NCBI GenBank assembly: GCA_031551135.1
Contig: JAVBOA010000010.1
Span: 1-64,000, forward strand
DNA from: JAITVM01 sp031551135
GTDB taxonomy: Bacteria > Bacillota > Clostridia > Lachnospirales > JAITVM01
Length of the DNA: 64,000 nucleotides
Direction of reading: 5' to 3'
Every line of letters starts with the position of its first letter. The stretch's first letter is position 1. Under the pieces are notes generated by a model, which saw nothing but the letters and a program-made list of their open reading frames with translations, was not told where the DNA came from and did not search any database. The position numbers were made by a program, and so were the translations under genes. Of this stretch, positions 33,713 to 42,633 are shown piece by piece.

Positions 33713-33741
33713 TACTATTTTCATCATAAATGAAAATAGTA
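33713..33741. repeat. Short palindromic repeat with TTA direct repeats
   Basis: TACTATTTTCA and TGAAAATAGTA face each other across TCATAAA with TTA on both flanks (33710-33712, 33742-33744). This is the minimal form of the family. Confidence 0.7.
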
Positions 33742-33846
33742 TTACCTTAATTTAAATATTATTTATTGGGTCGAAAAAGATAAATAGTATTTTTATTTAA
33801 ATGTTGAAAATAGTTTTGTTTGCATTGAGAAAGAAATTGCAGTAAA

Positions 33847-33878
33847 TACTATTTCCATTCTACAGGGTAGAAATAGTA
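33847..33878. repeat. Short palindromic repeat
   Basis: TACTATTTCCATTCTAC faces AGGGTAGAAATAGTA. Together with the repeat at 33713 this fills the 440-bp gap between nagB and the aldo/keto reductase; no gene is seen there. Confidence 0.65.
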
Positions 33879-33970
33879 TGTTTTAGAGTTTTTTCCTGAT
33901 TCATAAAAAATAATGAAATCGAAAATTCTATTGACCACGGAACATAAATTAACAGCAAGGGAGGAAATTT

Positions 33971-34981
33971 ATGCTTAAGAAAAGTGTCTTCTCAATAGAT
34001 TATGAGTTTTCGGCTATCGGTCTTGGCTGTCGCTCATTTTCCGGAAAAAGCTATTGGAGTACATATAACGAGACCGATTCGGTAGCGGTAATAAACAATG
34101 CGCTGAACCTCGGCATAAACGTTTTTGACGTTTCGCCGACATATGGCAACGGACACGCCGAATCGCTTCTTGGAAAAACTCTGAACGAAGCAAAAAAACG
34201 AAACGATGTTTTTATAATCACAAAGGGCGGACTTATTCTTGAAAAAAATAATAAAATCAGAATCGATTTATCACGAGAGAGTATCTTAAAGGGAATTGAT
34301 GAAAGTTTAAAGCGTTTGAAAACAAATTATATCGATTTGTATACATGCCATTTTCCGGACCCTAATTCGGATATTGTGGAAACAATGGAAACGCTTGTTT
34401 TTCTGAAAAAGCTTGGAAAAATACGGTATATCGGGCTTACAAACTTTTCAAAAAGTGAAACGGAGCGCGCGCTGCGTGTTGCAAAGGTCAATGCACTTCA
34501 GGGGCTTTACAATCTTATCGAGCGGAATCCCAGATATGTCTATACATCGGCGCTTTCATATTTATCAGAAAAAGACCTTTTCCCATTATGTAAAGATGAG
34601 AGTATGGCTTTTTTTCCGTACAGTCCTCTGTTCCACGGCGTTTTGACGGATAATTACCGCAAACATATTTATCATGAAACCGATATTCGAAAAGACGACC
34701 CTAAGCTTTCTGATGAAAGAATAAAATCTTATGTTTCACTTTTGGAAAAATTAGAAAATTTCGCAAAGGAAATCGGAAGAACCATCAGCCAAATTGCGAT
34801 TAATTTTTTAATCCAAAAAGAAGCCGTTACTTCTGTTTTGGCAGGCGCGAGCAATCCCGCACAGCTTATTTCAAATGCTCAAGCAGTGAATTTTATGCTG
34901 ACCAATGAAGAACTTAGCGTAATTGAAAAATTTGTCCATGATTTCAGCCTTGAAACCGGAGATATTTTTCAGGATATTTAA
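33971..34981 (+). CDS. Aldo/keto reductase
   Basis: The 336-residue TIM-barrel oxidoreductase has the catalytic tetrad in place: Asp and Tyr in FDVSPTYGNGHAE, Lys in IITKGG, His in LYTCHFPD. GLTNFSKSE and the C-terminal NADPH-binding VLAGASNPAQLISNAQAV follow. It resembles the YajO/YhdN branch, which reduces aldehydes or sugar carbonyls with NADPH. The true substrate cannot be told. The ATG has AAGGGAGGAAA upstream. It appears monocistronic with a terminator downstream. Confidence 0.9.
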   Translation: MLKKSVFSIDYEFSAIGLGCRSFSGKSYWSTYNETDSVAVINNALNLGINVFDVSPTYGNGHAESLLGKTLNEAKKRNDVFIITKGGLILEKNNKIRIDLSRESILKGIDESLKRLKTNYIDLYTCHFPDPNSDIVETMETLVFLKKLGKIRYIGLTNFSKSETERALRVAKVNALQGLYNLIERNPRYVYTSALSYLSEKDLFPLCKDESMAFFPYSPLFHGVLTDNYRKHIYHETDIRKDDPKLSDERIKSYVSLLEKLENFAKEIGRTISQIAINFLIQKEAVTSVLAGASNPAQLISNAQAVNFMLTNEELSVIEKFVHDFSLETGDIFQDI

Positions 34982-34993
34982 TTTCAAAATAAT

Positions 34994-35034
34994 AAGGAGT
35001 TTGTGAAATTTTTTCGCAGGCTCTTTTTTGTTAT
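34994..35034 (+). terminator. Terminator of the aldo/keto reductase gene
   Basis: GAGTTTGTGA pairs with TCGCAGGCTC (with G-U pairs) and is followed by TTTTTTGTT. The following 35035-35366 is AT-rich, with no other feature I can support. Confidence 0.7.
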
Positions 35035-35366
35035 CAAACATTATGCACAAAATATTTATAACGAATTCTTGTAATAAAGCTATAATTATTATATACTAAT
35101 TATATCCAAGATATTTCACTGCTAAGACTATACTTATTAACCTTTTCACATTAATCTTTTTAAAAATTATTATTTCGCTTAATTCAAGCCATAATAGCAC
35201 ATAGAGCATAAATATATTTAAATTACAAATTTTAACTAAAAATTTCATATTGTATTCTAATAATTGGTGAATGTTCTCTTTCTCTTATATAATATATTCA
35301 TATTTTGAATTTTCAAAAATATATTATTTTTAAGAAGCTTTCCAAAAGCTTTAAGGGGAGACAAAT

Positions 35367-35954
35367 GTGAAAAACCTAAAATTGATTTTTGTGATTTTTA
35401 TTTCAATTATTTTGCTTTCGTGTGATGAAAATAAAATCCCTATAGATAAGATCGAAATAATTTTAAATGACTCGAACGCCGAAAAAGGTAAATTGGATAT
35501 AGCTCAAACAAAGAAATTTTACGAGCAAGAAAAAAATGAAACCGACTCAGTTGTTTTGGATAAAGGGCGCGCCTTGGAAGAATTGCGCCTGCAATATAAA
35601 AAATATACCGTGGAGCAACTTGAAGAAATCATAGAGTTTTATGAGGAATATAATAAATTGGACGGCATAATATCTTCTGCACCTGATAGCAGCTTAACCG
35701 GCGATTATATAGGGCTTAAAGAGGATAATGATTTTAGAAATTATGTTTTTGTTTATAAATTCAGCGGTGATTTGAAGAAATTAGATGAAATTAATTTTGA
35801 TGCGATAAATAAATTTTTCAACGAATCCGAGCTTATTATAAAATCATCAGAAAAAGACGAAAGACTGAGTTTTTTTCTAATCGATGAATATTTAGTATCA
35901 GTTAGCGGAAAATATAATGATAAACTTGATGAAATAAAAAAATCTTTTCAATAG
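35367..35954 (+). CDS. Small lipoprotein of unknown function
   Basis: The 195-residue product starts with a lipoprotein signal (MKNLKLIFVIFISIILLSC, lipid Cys19). An acidic, helical body follows, with a Glu-rich segment YTVEQLEEIIEFYEEYNKL near 90 and a C-terminal half of alternating strands (NYVFVYKFSG, FFLIDEYLVSVSGKY). I do not recognise the family. The start is GTG at 35367 behind AAGGGGAG; the ATG two bases earlier is followed at once by a stop. It is isolated between two long intergenic regions. Confidence 0.75.
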   Translation: MKNLKLIFVIFISIILLSCDENKIPIDKIEIILNDSNAEKGKLDIAQTKKFYEQEKNETDSVVLDKGRALEELRLQYKKYTVEQLEEIIEFYEEYNKLDGIISSAPDSSLTGDYIGLKEDNDFRNYVFVYKFSGDLKKLDEINFDAINKFFNESELIIKSSEKDERLSFFLIDEYLVSVSGKYNDKLDEIKKSFQ

Positions 35955-36048
35955 TTGAAATATATTTCACAAAAAAGATTGCATAATTCGACAGTATTTC
36001 GAGATGTTTTTTCAATAAGCAAACGTATAATACTGAACTATTAAGTAT

Positions 36049-36075
36049 TTGACAAATAATTTGTTTTGATATAAT
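36049..36075 (+). promoter_or_regulatory. Possible promoter of cysK
   Basis: TTGACA, 15-bp spacer, TATAAT. The spacer is shorter than ideal. The 90-nt leader that follows shows no T-box or S-box motif. Confidence 0.45.
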
Positions 36076-36165
36076 ATTTCATGAAATAAGCTTTTTAATA
36101 GTTACATTGGTATATTTTGAGACCTCTGACATATTCTATAAACAAGACCGAACGGGAGGAAAAAA

Positions 36166-37092
36166 ATGTTTAAAAACAATATTGATGAGCTTATCGGCAA
36201 AACGCCTTTGCTGAAACTAAATAATTTTATTTTGAAATATAATTTAGAAGCTGATATTTTTGCGAAGCTGGAGTATTTTAATCCGGCTGGAAGCGTTAAA
36301 GACAGGGTTGCTAAAGCAATGCTTGACGACGCTGAGCAAAAGAATTTGATAAATAAAGAATCGGTTATTATTGAGCCGACAAGCGGCAATACCGGTATCG
36401 GGCTTTCGTCAATCTGCGCATCCCGCGGATATAAATTGATTTTGACTATGCCCGAAACAATGTCGATTGAACGCCGAAAACTTTTAAAAGCCTACGGCGC
36501 TGAAATTGTATTGACCGAAGGCGATAAAGGAATGAAAGGCGCAATCGAAAAAGCCGAAGCTCTGAATAAAGAAATTCCCAATTCCATAATTTTGGGTCAA
36601 TTTATAAATCCGTCAAATCCTAAAGTCCACTATGCCACAACAGGTCCAGAAATTTGGGAAGATATGGACGGAAATATCGATATATTTGTTGGAACGGTCG
36701 GAACCGGCGGAACTCTATCCGGTACCGGAAATTTTTTGAAATCTAAAAATAATGAAATAAAAATCGTAGCCGTAGAACCGCAAAGCTCTAATATTTTATC
36801 CGGCGGAAAAGCAGGCGCACATAAAATTCAAGGAATCGGCGCAGGCTTTGTGCCTTTAAATTTAGATACCTCCGTTTATGATGAAATTATCACGGTTACG
36901 GACGAAGACGCATTTTTTTATCTAAGCGAAATCTGCAAATCCGACGGAGTTTTGGTAGGAATATCTTCGGGAGCGGTACTTTTTGCGGCAAAAACCCTTG
37001 CCGAGCGCCCCGAAAATAAAAATAAAAATATTGTTGTTGTATTTCCTGATACCGGTGAGAGATATTTATCTACGCCCGTGTTTTCAGAATAA
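36166..37092 (+). CDS. cysK: Cysteine synthase (O-acetylserine sulfhydrylase A)
   Basis: The 308-residue PLP enzyme makes cysteine from O-acetylserine and sulfide. The PLP lysine is in NPAGSVKDRVA (about residue 46). The substrate loop is EPTSGNTGIGL, the phosphate loop GTVGTGGTLSGTG, and IQGIGAGFVP and GISSGAVLFAA follow near the end. This fits CysK better than cystathionine beta-synthase. ATG with GGGAGGAAAAAA upstream. No serine acetyltransferase gene is adjacent. A strong terminator follows. Confidence 0.95.
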   Translation: MFKNNIDELIGKTPLLKLNNFILKYNLEADIFAKLEYFNPAGSVKDRVAKAMLDDAEQKNLINKESVIIEPTSGNTGIGLSSICASRGYKLILTMPETMSIERRKLLKAYGAEIVLTEGDKGMKGAIEKAEALNKEIPNSIILGQFINPSNPKVHYATTGPEIWEDMDGNIDIFVGTVGTGGTLSGTGNFLKSKNNEIKIVAVEPQSSNILSGGKAGAHKIQGIGAGFVPLNLDTSVYDEIITVTDEDAFFYLSEICKSDGVLVGISSGAVLFAAKTLAERPENKNKNIVVVFPDTGERYLSTPVFSE

Positions 37093-37154
37093 ATTTTCTT
37101 GAGACTCCCCAAATTCTCAAGAGCCCCTCTAAAATAAAGCTTAAGGCTTTATTA

Positions 37155-37195
37155 AGGCTGCCGTTGATAATATCCGGCAGCCAGTTTTTTTATGA
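37155..37195. terminator. Terminator of cysK
   Basis: GGCTGCCG pairs with CGGCAGCC, followed by AGTTTTTTTA on the plus strand. It lies between convergent genes. Confidence 0.85.
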
Positions 37196-37204
37196 AATCT
37201 TTTA

Positions 37205-38431
37205 TTAATTTTTGTGATTTCCAATGCTGTAAAAAATTTCGGTTGCAATTTGAATTTTCGTAACATTAAAAGCTTCATCGTCTGAATACAAATAATAACA
37301 GCATTTATTTGTAGATAATACAATGCATTGACCTTTTCCTTTGTAATCGTATTCCGTTTGAACAGACGAGGCGTTCGGGAAAAACAATTCTATGCCGCTG
37401 TTTTTTATATGCAAATAAAAGCCGGAATCGTCGTGGCGTAAAAATCCATCTCCCATTTGTACAAAACCTTTTTCATTCGGCAGAGCTTCGATTCGTACTT
37501 TTATATTGAGTGAATATTTATTTTGCTCAATTTGTTTTTTTATTTCGCCTTTTTGAAATTCATAATAATCCGGAATATGGAGCATTTCACCGGATTTCGA
37601 ACAAAGCTGTCCATATTCGTCCATTTGCCATATTTCGCCGCAGTTTTTGCATTTAAGAGTATTTTCATAGCTCTCGATTTTATTTTCACTATGGCAATTT
37701 TTGCAGATAAAAAGAACTTTATGTAAACCCTCGGCGCGCTTTGGATAATCAATTTTTATTTTGTTCTCTGCTTGATATTTGTATTCGTCATAATAAAAAT
37801 ATAGATTCAGTGCATCCGTTATCTCTTTAGGACTTAAATTTTTTGTTTCATCAATATCGAAAGCCTTGATTAGCTTTATCGAAAACGGAGCTTTTCGCCT
37901 GTGGCTTTCGTCCCAAATCGGCTGAGAAAGATAAGAGCCTTGAAATTTCATAATCACAACCGGAACATTTAAATGCTTTACTAATTTTCCGATAGATTCC
38001 TGCAATTCGCTGTTTGTTCCGACATTCGAATGGCGTGCTTCCGGATAAATTACGACGATATCTTTTTTTATTGCGTGCAGAATATTTTTTATAAAAGAAA
38101 TATCACTTGTGAATCGTCGTTTTGCTATACATCCAAGCTTTGAATATAAAAACTTTCCGTATGCCGCAAAGCCTTCCATATCGGAAACGTAAGAAGCACG
38201 GTGCGGAAAAAGTGCAAGCGGAGACAAATAATAGTCCATATATCCCTGATGCTCCGAGAGCACCAAAAAAGGCGGTTTTAGGCCTTTGATTCCGGCTCGG
38301 TCAATTTGCAGTCCCGAACCGGCTGTCATTAAATACGAGGCCGACCAGATAAGCGGCAGCAAAAGCAAGGACTGCCGCGAAGGTTTTTCCGCCATATTAT
38401 AAGGGGTAAAATCTTTATTATTATAATTCAT
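37205..38431 (-). CDS. Acyltransferase (PlsC-like) fused to a zinc-ribbon C-terminal region
   Basis: The 408-residue product has an N-terminal glycerolphosphate acyltransferase domain: motif I EHQGYMDYY (HX4D) near 60, motif II FLYSKLGCIAKRRF near 93, and motif III VVIYPEARHS near 125. These enzymes acylate lysophosphatidic acid or related acceptors at the membrane. The remaining about 190 residues are unusual: a four-Cys zinc ribbon (CKNCHSE and CKNCGEIWQMD) near 243-265, and then a beta-rich domain with no recognised family. Typical PlsC is 200-250 residues. ATG at 38431 follows TCGGGTGATT. A MITE-like repeat lies upstream. Confidence 0.8.
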   Translation of the reverse strand: MNYNNKDFTPYNMAEKPSRQSLLLLPLIWSASYLMTAGSGLQIDRAGIKGLKPPFLVLSEHQGYMDYYLSPLALFPHRASYVSDMEGFAAYGKFLYSKLGCIAKRRFTSDISFIKNILHAIKKDIVVIYPEARHSNVGTNSELQESIGKLVKHLNVPVVIMKFQGSYLSQPIWDESHRRKAPFSIKLIKAFDIDETKNLSPKEITDALNLYFYYDEYKYQAENKIKIDYPKRAEGLHKVLFICKNCHSENKIESYENTLKCKNCGEIWQMDEYGQLCSKSGEMLHIPDYYEFQKGEIKKQIEQNKYSLNIKVRIEALPNEKGFVQMGDGFLRHDDSGFYLHIKNSGIELFFPNASSVQTEYDYKGKGQCIVLSTNKCCYYLYSDDEAFNVTKIQIATEIFYSIGNHKN

Positions 38432-38597
38432 ATAATCACCCGAAAATTTAAGATTTTTGTGGATCTCATGTCAATTCCAAAAAATATCATTCTCTATTTT
38501 CTCAAGATAAAATATTTCAATTGCAAAGTTTTATCAATAATATTAAAATAATTCTATGCTAATATAAACACGGCACAATTACAATTATTTCAAATTA

Positions 38598-38708
38598 TAC
38601 TATTTTCATTTTGATAAGTAGAAAAAAATTTTTCACAGCGGAGCGTTTCACGCATGCTTCAAGCGTGAAATGAAATATTTTTTTCTATCCTTAATAATGA
38701 AAATAGTA
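38598..38708. repeat. Inverted-repeat element, about 110-bp family, copy B (opposite orientation)
   Basis: This copy runs opposite to A and D: the CACAGCGGAGCGTTTC core comes first, then a central CACGCATGCTTCAAGCGTG hairpin. The ends are TACTATTTTCATT and TGAAAATAGTA, and TTA direct repeats flank it (38595-38597, 38709-38711). It lies upstream of the small membrane protein gene. Confidence 0.85.
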
Positions 38709-38744
38709 TTACAACAATGTTTAAAGTAGATAGGAGCGAAAATT

Positions 38745-39053
38745 ATGAATAAAAATTCAGAAGATATCTCTTTAAAAATTAAAAAAGTAAAATACGAAAT
38801 ATATTCATTAACGCTCACCGGCGTGATTTTTTTGATAATATTAATGCTTTTTTTCACAAACGTATTCCCCGAAAATTTTGGAATAGAGATTTATGGTTTT
38901 GGTATTAAAAATATTTTGAACTATATGTTTTTAATCGGAATCTTTTTAACAATGATTAACTTAATATACTCAAAATTCCGTTTACTCGAAAATTTGAAAT
39001 CGGAACAAGAAAGCCTCAGTAAATACAAGCGAAAACCGAATAAACGCAGATAG
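38745..39053 (+). CDS. Small membrane protein, first gene of the phosphoester/ABC operon
   Basis: The 102-residue product has two hydrophobic helices: near 28-46 (LTLTGVIFLIILMLFFTNVF) and 60-82 (ILNYMFLIGIFLTMINLIYS). Lys/Glu-rich ends include the tail KYKRKPNKRR. No family is recognised. ATG with GATAGGAGCG upstream. The next gene starts 10 nt after its stop, so it leads an eight-gene operon and may assist the transporter or the phosphodiesterase at the membrane. Confidence 0.65.
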   Translation: MNKNSEDISLKIKKVKYEIYSLTLTGVIFLIILMLFFTNVFPENFGIEIYGFGIKNILNYMFLIGIFLTMINLIYSKFRLLENLKSEQESLSKYKRKPNKRR

Positions 39054-39063
39054 GAGAAATAAA

Positions 39064-40176
39064 TTGAATGATATACGTGATACTATTTGTACAATTTTAG
39101 ACCACTATAGCGTGCATGAAAAACATAATCCGATTATTAATCTAAAAAATAAATTGGATAAAAATTATAAAAATGTGATTTTACTAATTTTAGACGGAAT
39201 GGGATCCGAAATTTTGAAAAAAAATCTCTCTGAAAATGATTTTTTGTTGCGGAATTTATCCGAATCCGTTAATTCGGTTTTCCCGAGCACGACGACCGCC
39301 GCAATGACGACTTATTATTCGGCTCTGCCGCCGGTCACGCACGGTTGGATTGCCTGGTCGTTATTTTTTAAAGAATACGGGTCTTTTGTGGATATTTTCA
39401 ATAATTTTGATTCTTTCACAAAATTATATATTGACACCGGAGAAAAACGAATCGCTGATATTTATATGCCTTATGAATCGATTTTTACTAAGCTGAAAGG
39501 AAAAGTCGAGACGCATTTTATTATGCCGGAAGGCGTAATTTTGCAGGAAGGCGCAGACAATGAAATTCCTGTTCGCGAACTGCACGATATTGCATTTCAT
39601 ATTGCGGAAATTTGTAAAAACGATAAACAGAATTTTATTTTTGCCTATCACTTCGAGCCTGATTTTACTTTGCATTATAACGGCTGTACTTCTGATAAGG
39701 CTAAGTTTTTGATAAAATACATAAATGATTTGACCGAAAAGCTTTGCGGCGAATTAAACGACAGCCTTGTTATTATTACCGCCGACCACGGTCATATCGA
39801 CTGCAATATGGTCGATCTTCGGAATTATCCGGATATTTGCTCATGCTTAATTATTCCGCCGACTATTGATGCACGTGTGCTTTCGTTTTATATTAAAGCG
39901 CATAAAAAACAGGAATTCGAAGAATTATTTAATAAATATTTCGGCGAACATCATTTGCTTTTAAATAGAGATGAGTTTTTTGAAAAAAATTGTCTTGGCA
40001 TCGGCGAAAAACATCCGCGACTGGAGGATTTTATCGGCGATTATGTGGCTATTGGCACAGGAAACACAATGATATATTATCTTTCAATGAAAAAAAATAT
40101 GAACACTTACCGCTCCACACATGCAGGCCTGACCGACGACGAAATGAAAGTACCTTTAATTATGATTGAAAAATAA
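39064..40176 (+). CDS. Alkaline-phosphatase-superfamily phosphodiesterase
   Basis: This is a 370-residue metalloenzyme of the nucleotide pyrophosphatase/phosphodiesterase type. The metal and nucleophile landmarks are LLILDGMGSEIL, VFPSTTTAAMTTYYSALPP (nucleophile Thr), AYHFEPDFTLHYNG, ITADHGHIDC and STHAGLTDDEMKVPLIM. Such enzymes cleave phosphodiesters or pyrophosphates. It has no signal peptide, so it acts inside. The start is TTG at 39064 behind ATAGGAGA; the nearby ATG is out of frame. The link with the ABC importer downstream suggests it processes the imported compound (inference). Confidence 0.85.
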   Translation: MNDIRDTICTILDHYSVHEKHNPIINLKNKLDKNYKNVILLILDGMGSEILKKNLSENDFLLRNLSESVNSVFPSTTTAAMTTYYSALPPVTHGWIAWSLFFKEYGSFVDIFNNFDSFTKLYIDTGEKRIADIYMPYESIFTKLKGKVETHFIMPEGVILQEGADNEIPVRELHDIAFHIAEICKNDKQNFIFAYHFEPDFTLHYNGCTSDKAKFLIKYINDLTEKLCGELNDSLVIITADHGHIDCNMVDLRNYPDICSCLIIPPTIDARVLSFYIKAHKKQEFEELFNKYFGEHHLLLNRDEFFEKNCLGIGEKHPRLEDFIGDYVAIGTGNTMIYYLSMKKNMNTYRSTHAGLTDDEMKVPLIMIEK

Positions 40177-40189
40177 CGGGGGCAAATAT

Positions 40190-41677
40190 ATGAAAAAAAT
40201 TTATATATTGATATTAATATTTTTAATGGCAGGCTGCGGACAAACGCCAAAAGAAGAAGCCAAAAACGGCATTATTGTTGCGATTCCGCAGGATTTTGAT
40301 TCGCTCGACCCGCATAAAGCCACAGCGACAGGCACGCAGGAAATTATGTATAATATTTTTACATGCCTGATAAATACCGACGAAAACGGCGAAATTATTC
40401 CCGAGCTTGCAGAATCCTTTGAATCTTCAGACGATTTGAAAACATATACATTTAAATTAAAACAAGATGTAATTTTCCATAACGGCGTGAAAATGACCTC
40501 AAAAGATGTACTTTATACCTTCAACAGATTATCGGGCAAAACTCAAGATCAATCCGAGCCGATTTCGGATATTTCAAAAAATATCGACAGCGTTGAAGCG
40601 CCTGATGATTATACAATTATCATTCATTTAAAAGAAAAAGATGCATCATTTTTAGCAAAATGTTTGATTGCGATTATTCCGGAAAACAGCGGTCCTCAGC
40701 AGGAAAAAACTCCTATCGGTGCCGGACCGTATGCTTTTGAATCCTATACACAGGGCATTTCTTTGAAAATGAAAAAAAACAAAGATTTTTATATGAACGA
40801 CCTGCCGAAAATCGAAAATGTTGAATTTAAAATTTTCACAAATACAAGCGCCGGACAGCTTGCTTTGAAAAACGGCGAAATTGATATTATGTTCAATTTA
40901 ATGGAAGCTGATGTAAAAGCTATCGGCGATGGTTTTGATATTTTGCGCGTGCCGCGGAATATGGTGCAATTAATGGCATTCAATTACGATTTTGCGCCGT
41001 TTAAGGATATTCGTGTGCGCCAAGCAATAAATTATGCCGTAAACAAAAAAGAGATTATCGACCTGATTGTTCCCGGCTCAGTACAGATTGACACAAATTT
41101 TTCGCCTGTAATGGCAGGATACTATAATAAAGATGTAGAGAATTTTTATCAAAATGATATCGAAAAAGCCAAAACGCTTTTAAAGGAGTCCGGAAACGAA
41201 AATCTTAGTTTTACCGTAAAAGTTCCGTCGGAATATAAACAGCATGTGGACACCGCTCAAATTATAAAACAGCAGTTGGCACAGGTCGGAATCGAAATGA
41301 ACATCGAAACCGTGGAATGGAATACTTGGCTCTCTGAGGTTTATAAAGGAAAAAAATTCGAGGCTACAATAATCGGTTTTACGGGAAAGCTCGACCCTTA
41401 TCCGATAATCGGGCGTTATGCGTCGGATTATAAAGATAATTTTATGTCTTATTCAAATCCCGAATTTGATGAAGTAATTAAAAAAGCTACCGCCGAAAGC
41501 GATATGCAAAAAAGAACCGAATATTATAGAGAGGCGCAAATGCTCTTGACTCAAGATGCCGCCGCCCTTTATATAATGGATCCGTCAAATATTATCGCTA
41601 TAAATAAAAATTTGGAGAATTTCAAAACCTATCCAATCGGATATATAGACATAAAAAATCTCTCTTACAAGGATTGA
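40190..41677 (+). CDS. ABC transporter substrate-binding lipoprotein (Opp/Dpp/Nik family 5)
   Basis: This 495-residue SBP family 5 lipoprotein has signal MKKIYILILIFLMAGC with lipid Cys16. It continues IVVAIPQDFDSLDPHKATATGTQEIMYNIF, ESFESSDDLKTYTFKLKQDVIFHNGVKMTSKDVLYTFNRL (the family signature) and IRVRQAINYAVNKKEIIDL. The family binds peptides, nickel, or other small molecules. ATG at 40190 follows CGGGGGC. It is followed by two permeases and two ATPases, forming a full importer. The two flanking phosphatase-type genes make a phosphoester or phosphopeptide ligand worth considering. Confidence 0.92.
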   Translation: MKKIYILILIFLMAGCGQTPKEEAKNGIIVAIPQDFDSLDPHKATATGTQEIMYNIFTCLINTDENGEIIPELAESFESSDDLKTYTFKLKQDVIFHNGVKMTSKDVLYTFNRLSGKTQDQSEPISDISKNIDSVEAPDDYTIIIHLKEKDASFLAKCLIAIIPENSGPQQEKTPIGAGPYAFESYTQGISLKMKKNKDFYMNDLPKIENVEFKIFTNTSAGQLALKNGEIDIMFNLMEADVKAIGDGFDILRVPRNMVQLMAFNYDFAPFKDIRVRQAINYAVNKKEIIDLIVPGSVQIDTNFSPVMAGYYNKDVENFYQNDIEKAKTLLKESGNENLSFTVKVPSEYKQHVDTAQIIKQQLAQVGIEMNIETVEWNTWLSEVYKGKKFEATIIGFTGKLDPYPIIGRYASDYKDNFMSYSNPEFDEVIKKATAESDMQKRTEYYREAQMLLTQDAAALYIMDPSNIIAINKNLENFKTYPIGYIDIKNLSYKD

Positions 41678-41682
41678 GTTTT

Positions 41683-42633
41683 ATGTACAAAATTATAATC
41701 AAGATTTTACATTCTTTGCTTACGATTTTTCTCGTTTCGCTTGTGATATTTTTTATGTTTCAGATTATTCCGGGCGATGCGATTTTAGAAAAAATCGGCG
41801 AAGTATCTGACCCGGCCTTGGAATCGGCGTTGCGAAAACAATTCGGGATGGATGCGCCGCCGCATATTCGGTATTTTAATTATTTATCGGGAATTTTCAG
41901 CGGGGATCTCGGGATTTCGATAAGATATTCCGTTCCTGTTATCGAATTAATGAAAAGCCGGCTGCCGAATACCTTGGGTATAACGGCGCTGGCTATGCTG
42001 ATTACGATTCTAATCGGGATTCCTTTAGGCGTAATCACCGCAAAATACTCCAAAAAATCTATTGGCTTCACTTTTAATATCATAACGCAAATTTGTACCT
42101 CGATACCGTCTTTTTTCATGGCTGTAATTTTGACTTTGATATTTTCGATTTGGTTACGATTATTTGATGTTGTGCTTTATGTTCCGATAGATCAGGATTT
42201 TTTCGGATATTTAAAAGGGCTTATCCTGCCGTCGCTTGCGGTTTCTATCGGGACAATGGCGACTGTTGCGCGGTATACACGCGGCTCTGTTTTGGAACAG
42301 CTTAATATGAATTATGTCCGAACGGCACAAAATAAAGGCCTTACGGAGAATTATATTTTGATCAAGCATATTTTGCCTAATACTTTGATTACGGTTTTGA
42401 CGATAGCCGGAATTTTGCTCGCAAATATTTTGGGCGGCACGATTGTTGTGGAGTCTGCTTTTTCTATCCCCGGAATCGGCAGTCTTTTGGCAACCGGCAT
42501 AAAATCTCGGGATTTTCCGCTGGTACAGGGAATTTCTTTATATATCACGATTTGTGTTGTGATTGTATTTTTGATTTTGGATATTTTGTACAATTTGATT
42601 GACCCAAGAATCGAGACGGGAGGAAGCGGATGA
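41683..42633 (+). CDS. ABC transporter permease (DppB-like)
   Basis: The 316-residue permease has about six transmembrane helices. It carries the N-terminal family pattern FQIIPGDAILEKIGEV, LRKQFGMDAPPHIRYFNYLSGIFSGDLGISIRY, and the coupling loop ARYTRGSVLEQLNMNYVRTAQNKGLTENYILIKHILPNTL. ATG at 41683 is preferred to the in-frame TTG at 41674 because AAGGA is placed 9 nt upstream. The next permease overlaps its end. Confidence 0.93.
   Translation: MYKIIIKILHSLLTIFLVSLVIFFMFQIIPGDAILEKIGEVSDPALESALRKQFGMDAPPHIRYFNYLSGIFSGDLGISIRYSVPVIELMKSRLPNTLGITALAMLITILIGIPLGVITAKYSKKSIGFTFNIITQICTSIPSFFMAVILTLIFSIWLRLFDVVLYVPIDQDFFGYLKGLILPSLAVSIGTMATVARYTRGSVLEQLNMNYVRTAQNKGLTENYILIKHILPNTLITVLTIAGILLANILGGTIVVESAFSIPGIGSLLATGIKSRDFPLVQGISLYITICVVIVFLILDILYNLIDPRIETGGSG

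Noticed and set aside
36076..36165. T-box or S-box leader of cysK
   Set aside because: The leader is only about 90 nt and has neither the T-box sequence nor S-box blocks.
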